Of a stretch of DNA of 64,000 nt, positions 47,726 through 57,190 are shown one piece after another. Origin of the DNA: Sporolactobacillus pectinivorans (lineage in GTDB: Bacteria; Bacillota; Bacilli; Bacillales; Sporolactobacillaceae); NCBI RefSeq assembly GCF_002802965.1, contig NZ_NXGA01000001.1:3168954-3232953 (forward strand). Reading direction: 5' to 3'. How positions within the stretch are numbered: the first letter of the stretch is position 1; the number at the start of each line of letters is the position of its first letter. A program made the translations under genes and the position numbers. The notes under the pieces are model-generated. The model did not search any database, was not told where the DNA came from, and was given only the letters and a program-made list of their open reading frames with translations.

Positions 47726-47881
47726 GAAAAAAGCCCAGTCCTAATAAGGATAAGGCTAACTCTCTAAATGCGCCTCTTATTATCAGAAGAACAGAAAGTT
47801 CCTCTGCAGGTTAGCACCGTGCCATATCGGCCGGTTGCCGGGTTTCATCGGGCCTGTCCCTCCGCCTACTCGGAATAAGAG
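47726..47881 (-). ncRNA. SAM-I (S-box) riboswitch upstream of metK
   Basis: On the minus strand the S-box hallmarks run in order from 47881: CTCTTATTCCGAGTAGGCGG, GGGACAGGCCCGATGAAACC, CGGCAACCGG, GCACGGTGCTAACCTGC and the closing ATAAGAG. An intrinsic terminator follows at 47726-47757 (AGCCTTATCC / GGACTGGGCT, then TTTTTT). SAM binding should cause termination, so MetK is repressed when SAM is plentiful. Confidence 0.96.
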
Positions 47882-48085
47882 CAGCCGTATTATAAATCCT
47901 ATGATAAAGCAGGGATATAAAAGTGTCAACTGATAGTCAGATTCTCGGAACCTCATAAGCATTATTTAATATATTGTACTATGAGAAAAAATTCACAAAA
48001 AGTCTTCCCCTGTTAGAAAAATATAATTTCAGTGTGCTATACTTAAGTTGTCAAATGGAATTCCAAATAGGAAGGGATGTTAGTG

Positions 48086-49666
48086 ATGAATACAACCATC
48101 TCAAAAACGCCCATCTCTGAACTGTTGAAAGCAAGGAATACGTTTGTAAATTTATCTGCGGCGACGCTTATTGAGAAAGCGTTTTCTAAAAATGAAGGCG
48201 TTTTAACGGACAAAGGATCTCTGGCTGTGACGACTGGAAAATATACCGGCCGGTCACCGCTGGACAAATTTTTTGTAAAGGATGAGACGACGACAGACAA
48301 AATTGACTGGACGCGCAATCAGGCAGTCAGTGAATCGGTATTCGAAGGCCTTTTTCAAAAAGTTGTCCACTATTTAACCGAAAGGGAGGCTCGTTTTGTC
48401 TTTAAAGGTTTTGCCGGTGCGGATACGAAACATCGTCTGCCCATACAGATTATCAATGAGTACGCCTGGCAGAATCTCTTCTGCCGCCAGCTGTTTATCT
48501 CACCGACTGCAGACGAACTGAAGAACCATCATGCAAACTTTACCGTTCTTGCGGCTCCTGGCTTTAAAGCTGATCCGGCGACAGACGGCACCCGCTCGGA
48601 AGCATTTATTATCGTATCGATCACACACCGGACCATTTTGATCGGTGGGACGGAATATGGCGGTGAAATCAAAAAGTCAATTTTCTCAGTGATGAACTAT
48701 CTGTTGCCGCAGGAAGGCATTATGTCGATGCATTGCTCCGCCAATCAGGGAAAAAACGGGAATGTTGCTCTTTTCTTCGGGCTGTCCGGAACCGGCAAGA
48801 CAACATTATCCAATGTGCCTGACCGCGATCTGATCGGTGACGACGAACACGGATGGTCAGCGGACGGCATATTTAACATTGAAGGCGGCTGCTATGCCAA
48901 AACCATACGTCTCTCTCCAAAAAAAGAACCGCAGATCTATGACAGCATCCAATTCGGAACTGTGCTCGAGAATGTCATCGTCTTCCCCGACCGGTGCCCG
49001 GATTACGACAACGGCTCGCTGACAGAAAATACTCGCGCGGCTTATTCACTAAATAATGTGTCAAATGCACTGATCCCAAGTGTCGGCGGACATCCGACTG
49101 CCATAATCTTTCTGACAGCCGATGCGTTCGGTGTGCTACCGCCGATCAGCCTGCTGACACCGGAACAGGCAATGTATCAGTTCCTTTCCGGCTATACAAG
49201 CAAACTGGCCGGCACTGAACGCGGCGTTACTGATCCGGAAGCAACTTTCTCAACCTGCTTCGGTGCACCGTTCATGCCCTTGCCGGCGTCAGTGTATGCA
49301 GAGTTGCTAGGGAAGCAAATCAAGGCGCACAGCGTAAGCGCTTACTTGGTTAATACCGGATGGACCGGCGGACCATACGGAACGGGGAAAAGAATGGAGC
49401 TGGCCTACACGCGGCAAATGATACAGGCTGCCCTTGACGGGACGTTCACCCATGCAGAAACAACGACGGATCCTATTTTCGGGCTCCACATCCCAAAAAC
49501 ATGCCCGGGCATCCCTGACAATGTACTGATGCCATGGAAAACATGGAGCAATGCGTCCGAATATGATCGCTTTGCCCGCCAGCTCGCCCGGAAGTTCAAG
49601 GACAATTTCAGACATTTTCCGGAAGCTTCCGAAGACATCCGCTCGGCAGGTCCTGTTGCCAACTGA
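48086..49666 (+). CDS. pckA: Phosphoenolpyruvate carboxykinase (ATP)
   Basis: PckA (EC 4.1.1.49) converts oxaloacetate to PEP for gluconeogenesis. The 526 residues include [11 protein letters not shown] near residue 211, the kinase loop [13 protein letters not shown] near 230 and [12 protein letters not shown]. The ATG at 48086 stands 9 nt from AGGAAGGG; the ATG at 48077 abuts that site and is unlikely. It is divergent from metK. Confidence 0.97.
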   Translation: MNTTISKTPISELLKARNTFVNLSAATLIEKAFSKNEGVLTDKGSLAVTTGKYTGRSPLDKFFVKDETTTDKIDWTRNQAVSESVFEGLFQKVVHYLTEREARFVFKGFAGADTKHRLPIQIINEYAWQNLFCRQLFISPTADELKNHHANFTVLAAPGFKADPATDGTRSEAFIIVSITHRTILIGGTEYGGEIKKSIFSVMNYLLPQEGIMSMHCSANQGKNGNVALFFGLSGTGKTTLSNVPDRDLIGDDEHGWSADGIFNIEGGCYAKTIRLSPKKEPQIYDSIQFGTVLENVIVFPDRCPDYDNGSLTENTRAAYSLNNVSNALIPSVGGHPTAIIFLTADAFGVLPPISLLTPEQAMYQFLSGYTSKLAGTERGVTDPEATFSTCFGAPFMPLPASVYAELLGKQIKAHSVSAYLVNTGWTGGPYGTGKRMELAYTRQMIQAALDGTFTHAETTTDPIFGLHIPKTCPGIPDNVLMPWKTWSNASEYDRFARQLARKFKDNFRHFPEASEDIRSAGPVAN

Positions 49667-49688
49667 TATAGACTGTTAACAATAATCC

Positions 49689-49728
49689 AGCACCGCCCCC
49701 GATCACCACGGAGACGGTGCTTTATTCT
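49689..49728. terminator. Terminator between pckA and ytkD
   Basis: AGCACCG...CGGTGCT stem with TTTATT after it on the plus strand. It overlaps the last codons of the convergent Nudix gene. Confidence 0.8.
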
Positions 49729-50231
49729 GTCAGATTTTCTATTCTGTGCTGGACAAGCCGGTGCATGCGGATGGCCTCTATTGCGCTGGTCAGCACACGG
49801 TCTTTCATCAGAAAACTATACCTTTTATCCGCCTGTACTTTCTCTGGAAGCCTGCTAATAAATACAGGACCTTTTGTCTCCAGATAATTATTTTTCAGAT
49901 CAATCCGGTCAATTTCAGCATAGTAGATATTCTTAACAATTTGTTCATTCCTGCTGCTCACTTCATACTGGCCGACAAGAATCAGCCTCGCCACATGTCC
50001 GCCTGTTTCCTCAAAAACTTCTCTCTTCGCGGCGTCTTCAGCCGTTTCATTCAACTCAACTTTGCCGCCCGGAAATTCAAAACCGCGCCTGGAATGCATG
50101 GTCAGCAGCCACTGCTTATGAAAATGGCAGACCACCCACACATGTTTCGGGCAGCTTGAAAAGGGCATGCCCTGCAGAGAAAGTTTTACCAGATTGCCGT
50201 AATAGTCATAAAATGTTTCGATATCACTCAA
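49722..50231 (-). CDS. ytkD: Nudix hydrolase YtkD
   Basis: The Nudix box GGKVELNETAEDAAKREVFEETGG lies at about residues 55-78, with the catalytic REVFEE intact. YtkD of B. subtilis removes 8-oxo-dGTP and has RNA 5'-pyrophosphohydrolase-like activity; the first role is well supported for the family. The 169 residues and the position next to pckA fit YtkD. Confidence 0.9.
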   Translation of the reverse strand: MSDIETFYDYYGNLVKLSLQGMPFSSCPKHVWVVCHFHKQWLLTMHSRRGFEFPGGKVELNETAEDAAKREVFEETGGHVARLILVGQYEVSSRNEQIVKNIYYAEIDRIDLKNNYLETKGPVFISRLPEKVQADKRYSFLMKDRVLTSAIEAIRMHRLVQHRIENLTE

Positions 50232-50352
50232 ATCTCAAACCTCCCCAACGTGCTGAGATTCCCCCCCTTGGAGATCACATCCACAGCATCGTCTCAGGCA
50301 AATACAAATGCCTGAGTTTATTTTAACACTTCTCCGGCCCGAACAAATTTTT

Positions 50353-50532
50353 CTAGCCAATATCTTTTCCCCGCCACTCCCGAAAATGCTTCCATTCATA
50401 CTCAAGTTCGGACAGTGTCCATGTACTTAGCCTCGATGGATTATCGATTGCCTGATTATCTTTCAGGAGTTTAATCAAATGAGCTTTGCGTTTTTCCACT
50501 GCTGTTCTCAATAGGTTAATCCGATTCATCAT
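50353..50532 (-). CDS. Fur-regulated-basic-protein-like small protein
   Basis: This 59-residue basic protein (MNRINLLRTAVEKRKAHLIK, then LSTWTLSELEYEWKHF) resembles the short FbpA-type family. It has an N-terminal charged helix, a variable middle and the TLSELE(x)E(W/Y) end. No strong ribosome site is seen: ATGs at 50532 and 50529 and a TTG at 50535 are all possible starts. No clear Fur box is evident. Identity is tentative. The stretch 50533-50828 shows AT-rich sequence with no gene. Confidence 0.5.
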   Translation of the reverse strand: MMNRINLLRTAVEKRKAHLIKLLKDNQAIDNPSRLSTWTLSELEYEWKHFREWRGKDIG

Positions 50533-50828
50533 CAATGCGGGACAGCGCCAAGTAATCGCTTACATTAAAAGGCGGCCAAACATCCCTTCCTCCCTTCTGA
50601 AACATTCTTTTTTGTTAAGCCAGTCATTGAGTGCAGTATGCACGAATTTTCAATAGTCTAATCAAAAGTTGTTAATCTTACTTTACTATACAATACAACA
50701 AAAGTGCGGAAAAGGATTCAAATAATTTAAAAAATGGAACTTTGGTCTGATGGAATTTTAGAAAGAGCTAAGGGAATTCAGCAAGGCGCCTGAATCCGCG
50801 TTTCCTTCTCTCTCAGCAATAAAACAAA

Positions 50829-50846
50829 ACGGCCGCCATGGCCGCT
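50829..50846 (-). terminator. tagGH terminator
   Basis: A CGGCC / GGCCG hairpin followed, on the minus strand, by TTTTGTTTT about 25 nt past the tagH stop. Confidence 0.75.
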
Positions 50847-50870
50847 CAGTCACTTGCATAGGATTGATTG

Positions 50871-51665
50871 TCAGGCGTTGACAGTACGTCTCTGCCGTAT
50901 GTTCTCCTGAAAGGCTGCTTTTTCCTCTTTGGACATTTTCTTGTAGTCGCTGATAAACGCTTCGTACTTAGGCATAATTTCTTCCATGCTGCCATAGCCC
51001 TCGACCTGTCCGTACTGAATCCAAAGCGCTTTTTCACAGAACTTCTTCATCTGGCTGATGGAGTGGCTGATAAAAAAGATCGTCTTTCCTTCTTCCTTAA
51101 ACTCGTTCATTTTATCCAGGCATTTATCGGCAAAAGTTTGATCACCGACGGATAGAGCCTCATCAATGATCAGAATATCCGGGTCAATATGAATGGAGAT
51201 GGCAAAACCAAGTCTTGAACGCATTCCGCTCGAATATGTTTTGACTGGCTGATCGATAAAATCGCCGATATCCGCAAATTCAATGATATCAGGAGCTAAT
51301 TCCTTGATTTTATTCTTATTGAACCCGAGCATCAGACACTTCAGCTCGATATTCTCCCTGCCGGTCAGTTCTCCCTTCAGACCCGAAGCAATGGCGATTA
51401 GCGCCGTTTCGCCCTCAACCGTTACCGATCCTGATGTGGGAGGTACGACACCCGCAATAATGTTGGACAATGTCGATTTTCCGGAACCGTTAACGCCGAT
51501 TATTCCGACAACATCGCCTTTGTACGCGTCAAAACTGATATCCTCAATCGCATAAAACGATTTTCCATAACTTTTGGGAGAAATAAGGTCGAGAATTTTC
51601 TCAGAGTTTTTGCTATACATTTTATATTTTTTCGTGATGTGGCTTACGACGACTGATTTTTCCAT
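50871..51665 (-). CDS. tagH: Teichoic acid export ABC transporter, ATP-binding protein
   Basis: This 264-residue ABC ATPase powers export of wall teichoic acid, with TagG as the membrane partner. Walker A GVNGSGKST is near residue 57, the signature YSSGMRSRLG near 143 and Walker B ILIIDEALSVGD near 163. It begins directly with a TagH-type sequence (VSHITKKYKMYSKNSEK). It lacks the long extracytoplasmic C-terminal domain of B. subtilis TagH and so resembles staphylococcal TarH. It overlaps no gene and follows tagG by 15 nt. Confidence 0.9.
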   Translation of the reverse strand: MEKSVVVSHITKKYKMYSKNSEKILDLISPKSYGKSFYAIEDISFDAYKGDVVGIIGVNGSGKSTLSNIIAGVVPPTSGSVTVEGETALIAIASGLKGELTGRENIELKCLMLGFNKNKIKELAPDIIEFADIGDFIDQPVKTYSSGMRSRLGFAISIHIDPDILIIDEALSVGDQTFADKCLDKMNEFKEEGKTIFFISHSISQMKKFCEKALWIQYGQVEGYGSMEEIMPKYEAFISDYKKMSKEEKAAFQENIRQRRTVNA

Positions 51666-51680
51666 AATGGCTTATCCACC

Positions 51681-52502
51681 TTACAAATAGTCTACGAAAT
51701 GGTCTCTGAATTTCAGATGAACCACTGAGCCGAAAATAAACATTAGAATAACGACACCCCAAAAGTAAACCGTATATTTGAGATGCTCAATACCGTACCA
51801 CGATACGCCGAGCAGTGACGCCCGGTATCCCTCGACGAGGTAGTACATCGGATTGAGAATCATAATATGCTGAACAACGGCAGGCAAGTTATACGGAGCC
51901 CACAGAAACGGTGTCAGATAGATCATCATCCGCATCAGTGAAATCAGCACTTGCTGCAAATCGCGGACAATGGTTGTAAAAGTCGACGTAATCAGTGACA
52001 CGGACACTAGAAATGCCAGCGCCGCAAACATGAAATAGGGCAGCTGAATCATATAGATGCTGATCTTATATTGGGTAAACTGCAAAATCACAACGACGAT
52101 CCCCGTCAGCATTAGATGCTGATAGAATTTTTCGAAGATGACATAACTCGGAATCGTACTCATTGGAAAATTCATTTTGGCAATAAACCAGATCCGTGAA
52201 TAAATGGATCTTCCGCCTTCCATGACCGCCGAGTTGAGAAAAAACCAGAGAAAAATTCCCGAAATCAGCCAGATAACGTAAGGGACCGCGTCGCCGTTTC
52301 CCACGTATACTCTGGTGCTTCGATGCAAAATATAACCAAAAACAAACCAATAAATAAAAATCTGAATCGTTGGGTTAAGGATCACCCACAGCATACCTAA
52401 ATAGTTGTTGTTATTCTCACTTTTCAGTTCGTAGAGCGACAGCCGCCTGATCAGATAAAAGTTGCTTAGTTGCTCCCTGATCACTTTCCAAGCAGATTTC
52501 AT
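51681..52502 (-). CDS. tagG: Teichoic acid export ABC transporter, permease
   Basis: This 273-residue ABC-2 permease has six hydrophobic segments. It begins with a cytoplasmic helix (REQLSNFYLIRRLSLYELKS) and contains NNNYLGMLWVILNPTIQIFI, typical of TagG/TarG. It is the target of teichoic-acid export inhibitors in staphylococci. No teichoic acid synthesis genes lie nearby, so the glycopolymer it exports is encoded elsewhere. Confidence 0.9.
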   Translation of the reverse strand: MKSAWKVIREQLSNFYLIRRLSLYELKSENNNNYLGMLWVILNPTIQIFIYWFVFGYILHRSTRVYVGNGDAVPYVIWLISGIFLWFFLNSAVMEGGRSIYSRIWFIAKMNFPMSTIPSYVIFEKFYQHLMLTGIVVVILQFTQYKISIYMIQLPYFMFAALAFLVSVSLITSTFTTIVRDLQQVLISLMRMMIYLTPFLWAPYNLPAVVQHIMILNPMYYLVEGYRASLLGVSWYGIEHLKYTVYFWGVVILMFIFGSVVHLKFRDHFVDYL

Positions 52503-52685
52503 ATTTTAATCCTTCCAAACATCCCAATAATGAGTGCCTTTTCAAAATAGGCCGAGAAAACTTCCATCAAATACTTTAACACAGCTTCGTCAAAAAAGAA
52601 AACCGTACTGAAGTTTTACCTGAACCTATTATAACAATGGGTTCCAGCTCCTGAATCTTGCAGAAACCAGGAATATTGGCCGATC

Positions 52686-52714
52686 GTATGATTCATATTT
52701 TTCGGGGCAGACTA
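52686..52714 (+). promoter_or_regulatory. Candidate sigma-G promoter of the ger operon
   Basis: GTATG (52686-52690) and CAGACTA (52708-52714) are 17 nt apart. They match the sigma-G consensus gHATR / CATnHTA except at one base in the -10. Germinant receptor operons are forespore genes, which supports the reading. Confidence 0.45.
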
Positions 52715-52811
52715 TCAACGGTTATCTGAATGCTTAAACCTTTCTCTTATTGAGGGTTTGTTCGAAGTACCCTCAATGACAAATTTACCGATTACCCCGG
52801 AGGAACGAACC

Positions 52812-53027
52812 TTGCTCAGCGTTCTGCTCTTTCTCAGCTATTTTCTGCTCTTATTTATATTTTTCGTCTGTGTGCTGCTTCGTATGGACATGTTTTCCAA
52901 AATAATGCTGTTTCTCTTAATAAGCTGGTCCAGCATCGTTCCCTTCCTTGTTGTGTTCCTTGAAGAGAGAAAAGATGAAACGAAAAAGAATCAGCTGCCT
53001 GGAAAGCAGCAAAAAAAGCCATCCTGA
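52812..53027 (+). CDS. Small two-helix membrane protein of ger operon (D-type subunit)
   Basis: Starting at the TTG at 52812, 8 nt behind GGAGG, this encodes 71 residues. Two membrane helices (LSVLLFLSYFLLLFIFFVCV and IMLFLLISWSSIVPFLVVFL) are followed by a Lys/Gln-rich tail. It ends 14 nt before gerA-type gene 53042. Some germinant receptor operons of Bacilli are known to carry a fourth small two-helix D gene that tunes receptor function. I infer this is one. A longer frame from the ATG at 52776 is possible but has a poor site. Confidence 0.65.
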   Translation: MLSVLLFLSYFLLLFIFFVCVLLRMDMFSKIMLFLLISWSSIVPFLVVFLEERKDETKKNQLPGKQQKKPS

Positions 53028-53041
53028 ATCGAGGAAACGCC

Positions 53042-54562
53042 ATGTTCTGGTACAAAAAAAAGAATCAGTCAATGAAAGAGGAGCAGAGTGCGGCACCTAA
53101 AACGATACAAGAGCTGTTTCTTCAGCTGAAAGATAATCCGGATTTTTCCCATTATCAGCATGATCAGGGATCTTTCCAATGCTGGATATCCTTTTTTAAT
53201 TCACTCGTTAATTTGGAATCGGTCCATCGCGATGTACTCCCATTTCTTTATGATTCACAGATCCACAGTTTTTCTGATGTTCAGGAACGGATCCCTGTGG
53301 AAAAGGTGAGCCACGCGTCGGACCTCTACACCATCCAGTCAAAACTGATGGAGGGCTGCATCGTCGTCCAAGAGAAAGAAAGCAGCCTGAACTGCCTGAT
53401 TGTCCCTACTGTTTCACGCGAAGGGCGACAGATTGAAAAACCTGAAATCGAGACAAGCGTCATCGGTCCGAAAGAAGCATTTGTTGAAGCAATCGATACA
53501 AATATCAGTTTACTGAGGAAGCGCATACCGATTCCCCAGTTTACGGTTGAACAGTTCCGGATTGGCAAAATCTCCAACACGCGTGTTTGTCTGGCCTACA
53601 TTAAAGGCATTGCCAGCGAAGAAAATGTGAACACAGCCAGGCAGCGGCTGCAAAATCTTGAAATAGACCATCTCATTGATGCATCAACGCTCTCCCAGTT
53701 GATCTCAGATAACGCGAGATCTCCTTTCCCTCAATTTATTGATACAGAGCGTCCGGATCGCACGATTGCCGGACTATTTGAGGGAAAGATCACCGCTCTC
53801 GTTGATGGATCACCAAGCGCTTTGATTTTGCCGACATCATTAATCGAGTTTTTTCTTGCCTTCGATGATTATTTCATCGTCTGGCATTTCGCTACTTTCT
53901 ATCGGTTGATGCGCCTGTTCGCCGTCGCCTTTTCCGTTTTCTCTTCAGCACTTTACGTCGCCGTGCTGACTTATCATTATCAATTAATTCCGACAGACTT
54001 GCTCGGCTCGCTGATCACATCCAGAAGCGTCGTCCCATTTTCTCCAGTGGCCGAAGCACTGGTTCTTGAAATCATGATTGAGCTTCTCCGGGAAGCGGGT
54101 GCCCGCCTGCCGACAAAAGTCGGCCAGACGATCGGTATCGTTGGCGGTATTGTCCTCGGAACGGCTTCTGTGCAGGCGGGGCTGACAAGCAATGTGCTGC
54201 TGATCATCGTTGCCATGTCCGCCCTGGCAGCCTTTACCACGCCGAATTACCGGATGGGCACAACCATTCGATTTCTGAGATTTCCATTCATTCTGGCGGC
54301 AAGCCTGTGGGGGCTGCTTGGTATCGCGCTTTGTTTTACTTTCTTTGTCTGTCACCTGTTAAGGCTTAGCTCACTGGGCAGGCCATATATCGAGCCTATT
54401 TTTCCACTCAGAGTTACTGATCTTAAAGACTCCTTTGTACGTTTTCCCTATTCGCTTCAGTCTGAGCGCCCGATGCTGCTCAGGCCCGAAGACACCGGAC
54501 GTTTCAATAAAAAAAGAGTCCAAAAGAAAAAGGGTAAACCAAGCAATGATATTGATGAATAA
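53042..54562 (+). CDS. Spore germination receptor A subunit (GerA family)
   Basis: This 506-residue GerA-type subunit has a large soluble N-terminal domain with the conserved FLSYFDTLV-like start replaced by FNSLVNLESV. The membrane region follows from about residue 290 with five helices, beginning GLFEGKITALVDGSPSALI and YFIVWHFATFYRLMRLF. The A subunit works with B and C in the inner spore membrane to sense nutrients. GAGG precedes the ATG. The germinant cannot be told from sequence. Confidence 0.93.
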   Translation: MFWYKKKNQSMKEEQSAAPKTIQELFLQLKDNPDFSHYQHDQGSFQCWISFFNSLVNLESVHRDVLPFLYDSQIHSFSDVQERIPVEKVSHASDLYTIQSKLMEGCIVVQEKESSLNCLIVPTVSREGRQIEKPEIETSVIGPKEAFVEAIDTNISLLRKRIPIPQFTVEQFRIGKISNTRVCLAYIKGIASEENVNTARQRLQNLEIDHLIDASTLSQLISDNARSPFPQFIDTERPDRTIAGLFEGKITALVDGSPSALILPTSLIEFFLAFDDYFIVWHFATFYRLMRLFAVAFSVFSSALYVAVLTYHYQLIPTDLLGSLITSRSVVPFSPVAEALVLEIMIELLREAGARLPTKVGQTIGIVGGIVLGTASVQAGLTSNVLLIIVAMSALAAFTTPNYRMGTTIRFLRFPFILAASLWGLLGIALCFTFFVCHLLRLSSLGRPYIEPIFPLRVTDLKDSFVRFPYSLQSERPMLLRPEDTGRFNKKRVQKKKGKPSNDIDE

Positions 54563-54595
54563 TCACGGATGAGTTGCTGCCAGGAGGTGGCCGTT

Positions 54596-55708
54596 TTGGA
54601 AAACGTAAAGATTGATGAAACACGCCAGGTCTCACCAGTTAATACCCTTTTTCTAGTTCTCGGCATGCAAATTGGAATCAGTATTCTGTCATTTCAGCGC
54701 GTTGCCGCCCAGAATTCGGGCTACGACAACTGGGTAAGTGTCGCACTGATGGGACTTAGCACTTTGGGTGTGATGTGGATCGTCCTCCGCCTCCTTCATA
54801 ATGAAGAGAGCTATGGGCAGCCGGAACTTTTTTCCATGCAAAAACGCTTTTTCGGACGCTGGATCGGCACACTTTTAAATATCTATGTGATGAGCTACCA
54901 GTTTAGTGTGATTGTCATCTTTATGAGAGGTTATATAGAAATCATCCAGGTATGGATCTTTCCTCGCCTAGGCACGCTGAGCTTTGCCGCCATATTCAGT
55001 ATCATCATCTGGTACACCGTCATGGGCGGCTTCAGAGCAATCACAGGAACCTTTTTCCTGAGCTTTGTCTATCTTGTACCATTGCATCTTCTCAACATTT
55101 TGGCGATCGGTAACGCGCATTTTTCCAACCTTCTTCCAATGTTTGAGCATTCGATAGGTGATCTCGCTCAGACATTTATGAAAATGGGGCCTTGCTTTAT
55201 AGGCTTTGAAACGATCCTTTATTTTTACCCATTTATCAAGCGCCCGCAGCAGGCCGGAAAATGGTGCTATTTCGGGCTGCTGACCACGACCGCCCTGTAC
55301 CTGACGTTATCGCTCGTTGCTACTGTTAATTTCAGCCCGGGCGAGCTGAAAACAGAAGTGTGGCCGGCCCTTTCATTCTGGAAAAGTATTCATTTTCCGC
55401 TGGTCGACCGGTTAGAATATATCGGTATTGTTTACTGGCTTTGCGTGCTTATTCCGAATGTCTCGCTTGGCGCCTGGATTGTCTCGCGGGGCATCAAAAT
55501 TTCCATACCTTTGATCCGGCAGAAATATGCTCTTGTCTTTGTCATGTTGATGATCACCCTTTCCTGTGCCCTGATCCGGGACCGCCAGCAGTTTGACTGG
55601 ATCAGCCATTGGATAGCAAATATCGGCCTGTTCTGCATGTACGTCTATATCCCTTTTCTGCTGTTCTGGCAGTGGCTGCTCAAAAAAAAGGGGGCAAAAA
55701 AGGATTGA
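54596..55708 (+). CDS. Spore germination receptor B subunit (GerB, APC-like)
   Basis: This 370-residue integral membrane protein of the GerB family has about 10 helices in the amino-acid permease fold. It starts ENVKIDETRQVSPVNTLFL after an unusual TTG at 54596, which has AGGAGG 8 nt upstream. LGMQIGISILSFQR and ASNSGYDNW-like QNSGYDNWVSVAL follow. B subunits form the germinant-binding site in related receptors. Its stop overlaps the C-subunit start. Confidence 0.93.
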   Translation: MENVKIDETRQVSPVNTLFLVLGMQIGISILSFQRVAAQNSGYDNWVSVALMGLSTLGVMWIVLRLLHNEESYGQPELFSMQKRFFGRWIGTLLNIYVMSYQFSVIVIFMRGYIEIIQVWIFPRLGTLSFAAIFSIIIWYTVMGGFRAITGTFFLSFVYLVPLHLLNILAIGNAHFSNLLPMFEHSIGDLAQTFMKMGPCFIGFETILYFYPFIKRPQQAGKWCYFGLLTTTALYLTLSLVATVNFSPGELKTEVWPALSFWKSIHFPLVDRLEYIGIVYWLCVLIPNVSLGAWIVSRGIKISIPLIRQKYALVFVMLMITLSCALIRDRQQFDWISHWIANIGLFCMYVYIPFLLFWQWLLKKKGAKKD

Positions 55709-56814
55709 AGATTAAAAGGTGCAGCATGATGCTGAGCTTTCTGCTTCTCAGCGGCTGCGTAGAGACAGATGTTATTGACGACATCCTGATGGCTGAGTCG
55801 GAAGGCTATGACTACATTGGAAACGATAAAGTAGTGGGAACGATTACGATGCCGAACTATGCTGAAGGCGGAGTCAGCGGTTCCGGTGGTGGCGGCCTAC
55901 CATCGACAGCCGCGATGATGAATTCGGCAAGCACCATCACGTACGACGGAAGATCCCTTGTTGAAGTACTTCAGAAAGAGGGCCAGAAAACGATCACCGC
56001 CGGCAAATTGAGACTGATGCTTTTCAATCAGGCATACTTGCAGCATGGTCTTAACAAAGTGCTTCATTTCAGGAACCAGGATCCCGAAGTCGGCCGCGAT
56101 CTTTTTTTGGCGATGGTCGACGGAAGCTGTTTTGATTTACTGACAGGAAGTTATTTGACCGCAATCCCCATTTCACGGTACGCCTATGATTTGATTTTTC
56201 AAAATGAGCAAAAAAATTTTCCGCAGACCAATCTTAAGTCTTTTTTTTACAACTATTATGGCTATCAAACGGATCCGTATATGCCGATCATCAAAAAAGA
56301 AAAACAGCACCTCGTGATTACTGGCGTCGCGCTGCTCAAGCATGACAAATACGCCGGAAGGATTGCCGGTGAAAACAATGTCTTTATCTTTAAAGCGCTC
56401 ATGGAAACCTTTAAGTATGGATTTTACGACTATGAATTCAAACCCGGCGAACATATTGCCCTGGAAAACGTCAGTTCACAAATCAAGTATGCTGCTGAAG
56501 CGGGCAACAGCCCCGAACCGAGAATTACAGCATCGCTAAAAATCATCGGTTATATACGCCAGGGAAATCCACTGCTCACCACTCTGGATTACAATACCAG
56601 CATTAAAAAAAATCTGCAAAAAGAACTTGAAAGCAAAATGGAAACGATGGTCAGCCAGTTTCAGGAAAAAAGAATTGATCCACTTGGCCTGGGCGATCTC
56701 GTCCGCAGCTACACTCGGAACTTTAACAGTTCGTCCTGGAAGGACCGTTATCCCAATGCTCACTTCCGGGCACATGTAACCATTGATATAGCCGAAACCG
56801 GGGTATCAAAATGA
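55705..56814 (+). CDS. Spore germination receptor C subunit (GerC lipoprotein)
   Basis: This 369-residue lipoprotein has a short signal sequence (MKIKRCSMMLSFLLLSGC) with the lipobox LLSGC, giving Cys18 as the lipidated residue. A Gly/Ser-rich linker and the three-domain GerC ectodomain follow. The start is TTG at 55705, overlapping the B-subunit stop (TTGA), so the pair is coupled. An ATG at 55726 is also possible. Together with the D-, A- and B-type genes it completes one receptor operon. Confidence 0.92.
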   Translation: MKIKRCSMMLSFLLLSGCVETDVIDDILMAESEGYDYIGNDKVVGTITMPNYAEGGVSGSGGGGLPSTAAMMNSASTITYDGRSLVEVLQKEGQKTITAGKLRLMLFNQAYLQHGLNKVLHFRNQDPEVGRDLFLAMVDGSCFDLLTGSYLTAIPISRYAYDLIFQNEQKNFPQTNLKSFFYNYYGYQTDPYMPIIKKEKQHLVITGVALLKHDKYAGRIAGENNVFIFKALMETFKYGFYDYEFKPGEHIALENVSSQIKYAAEAGNSPEPRITASLKIIGYIRQGNPLLTTLDYNTSIKKNLQKELESKMETMVSQFQEKRIDPLGLGDLVRSYTRNFNSSSWKDRYPNAHFRAHVTIDIAETGVSK

Positions 56815-56906
56815 CAGAGAATCTGCCCAAAAGAAAGCATTTTCTTTTATTTAATTCTGAAAAAGGGGTATAATAGAAGGATTAACAGGAAAGGGGATTT
56901 TGATCT

Positions 56907-57089
56907 ATGGGATTTAATCGCGGCCCGCAAGAACCGGTTCCTGAAGCGGAGACTGCTGTCTGGACATGTACAAATGAGTCATGTTCCGGCTGGATGAGGG
57001 ATGCTTACTCATTTGACAGTCATCCGAAATGCCCGCTTTGCCATTCTGAAATGAAAAAGGAAACGAGAATGCTCCCGGTCATAGACTGA
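56907..57089 (+). CDS. ydjO: YdjO-like zinc-ribbon cold-induced protein
   Basis: This 60-residue protein with two Cys pairs (WTCTNESC and CPLC) and conserved GWMRDAYSF matches the YdjO family of small, probably zinc-binding proteins that are cold-inducible in Bacillus. The function is unknown. AAAGGGG precedes the ATG. It is a monocistronic gene between the ger operon and the DUF402 gene. Confidence 0.85.
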   Translation: MGFNRGPQEPVPEAETAVWTCTNESCSGWMRDAYSFDSHPKCPLCHSEMKKETRMLPVID

Positions 57090-57149
57090 TCATCTGCCTG
57101 CATTCTTCGCTATACAAACAACTATTTTTTGCATATTTATCAAAAATAG

Positions 57150-57190
57150 CAGGACGTTTCTTTTGGGCACAGTCGAAAAGAAACGTCCTG
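57150..57190. other. Perfect 15-bp inverted repeat in gene-poor stretch
   Basis: CAGGACGTTTCTTTT is followed by an 11-nt loop and its exact complement AAAAGAAACGTCCTG. No typical U-tract follows on the plus strand; the minus strand has CTATTTTTG, but no gene reads in from that side. It may be a terminator for ydjO or a small RNA hairpin. Nothing else is visible between 57090 and 57354. Confidence 0.5.
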
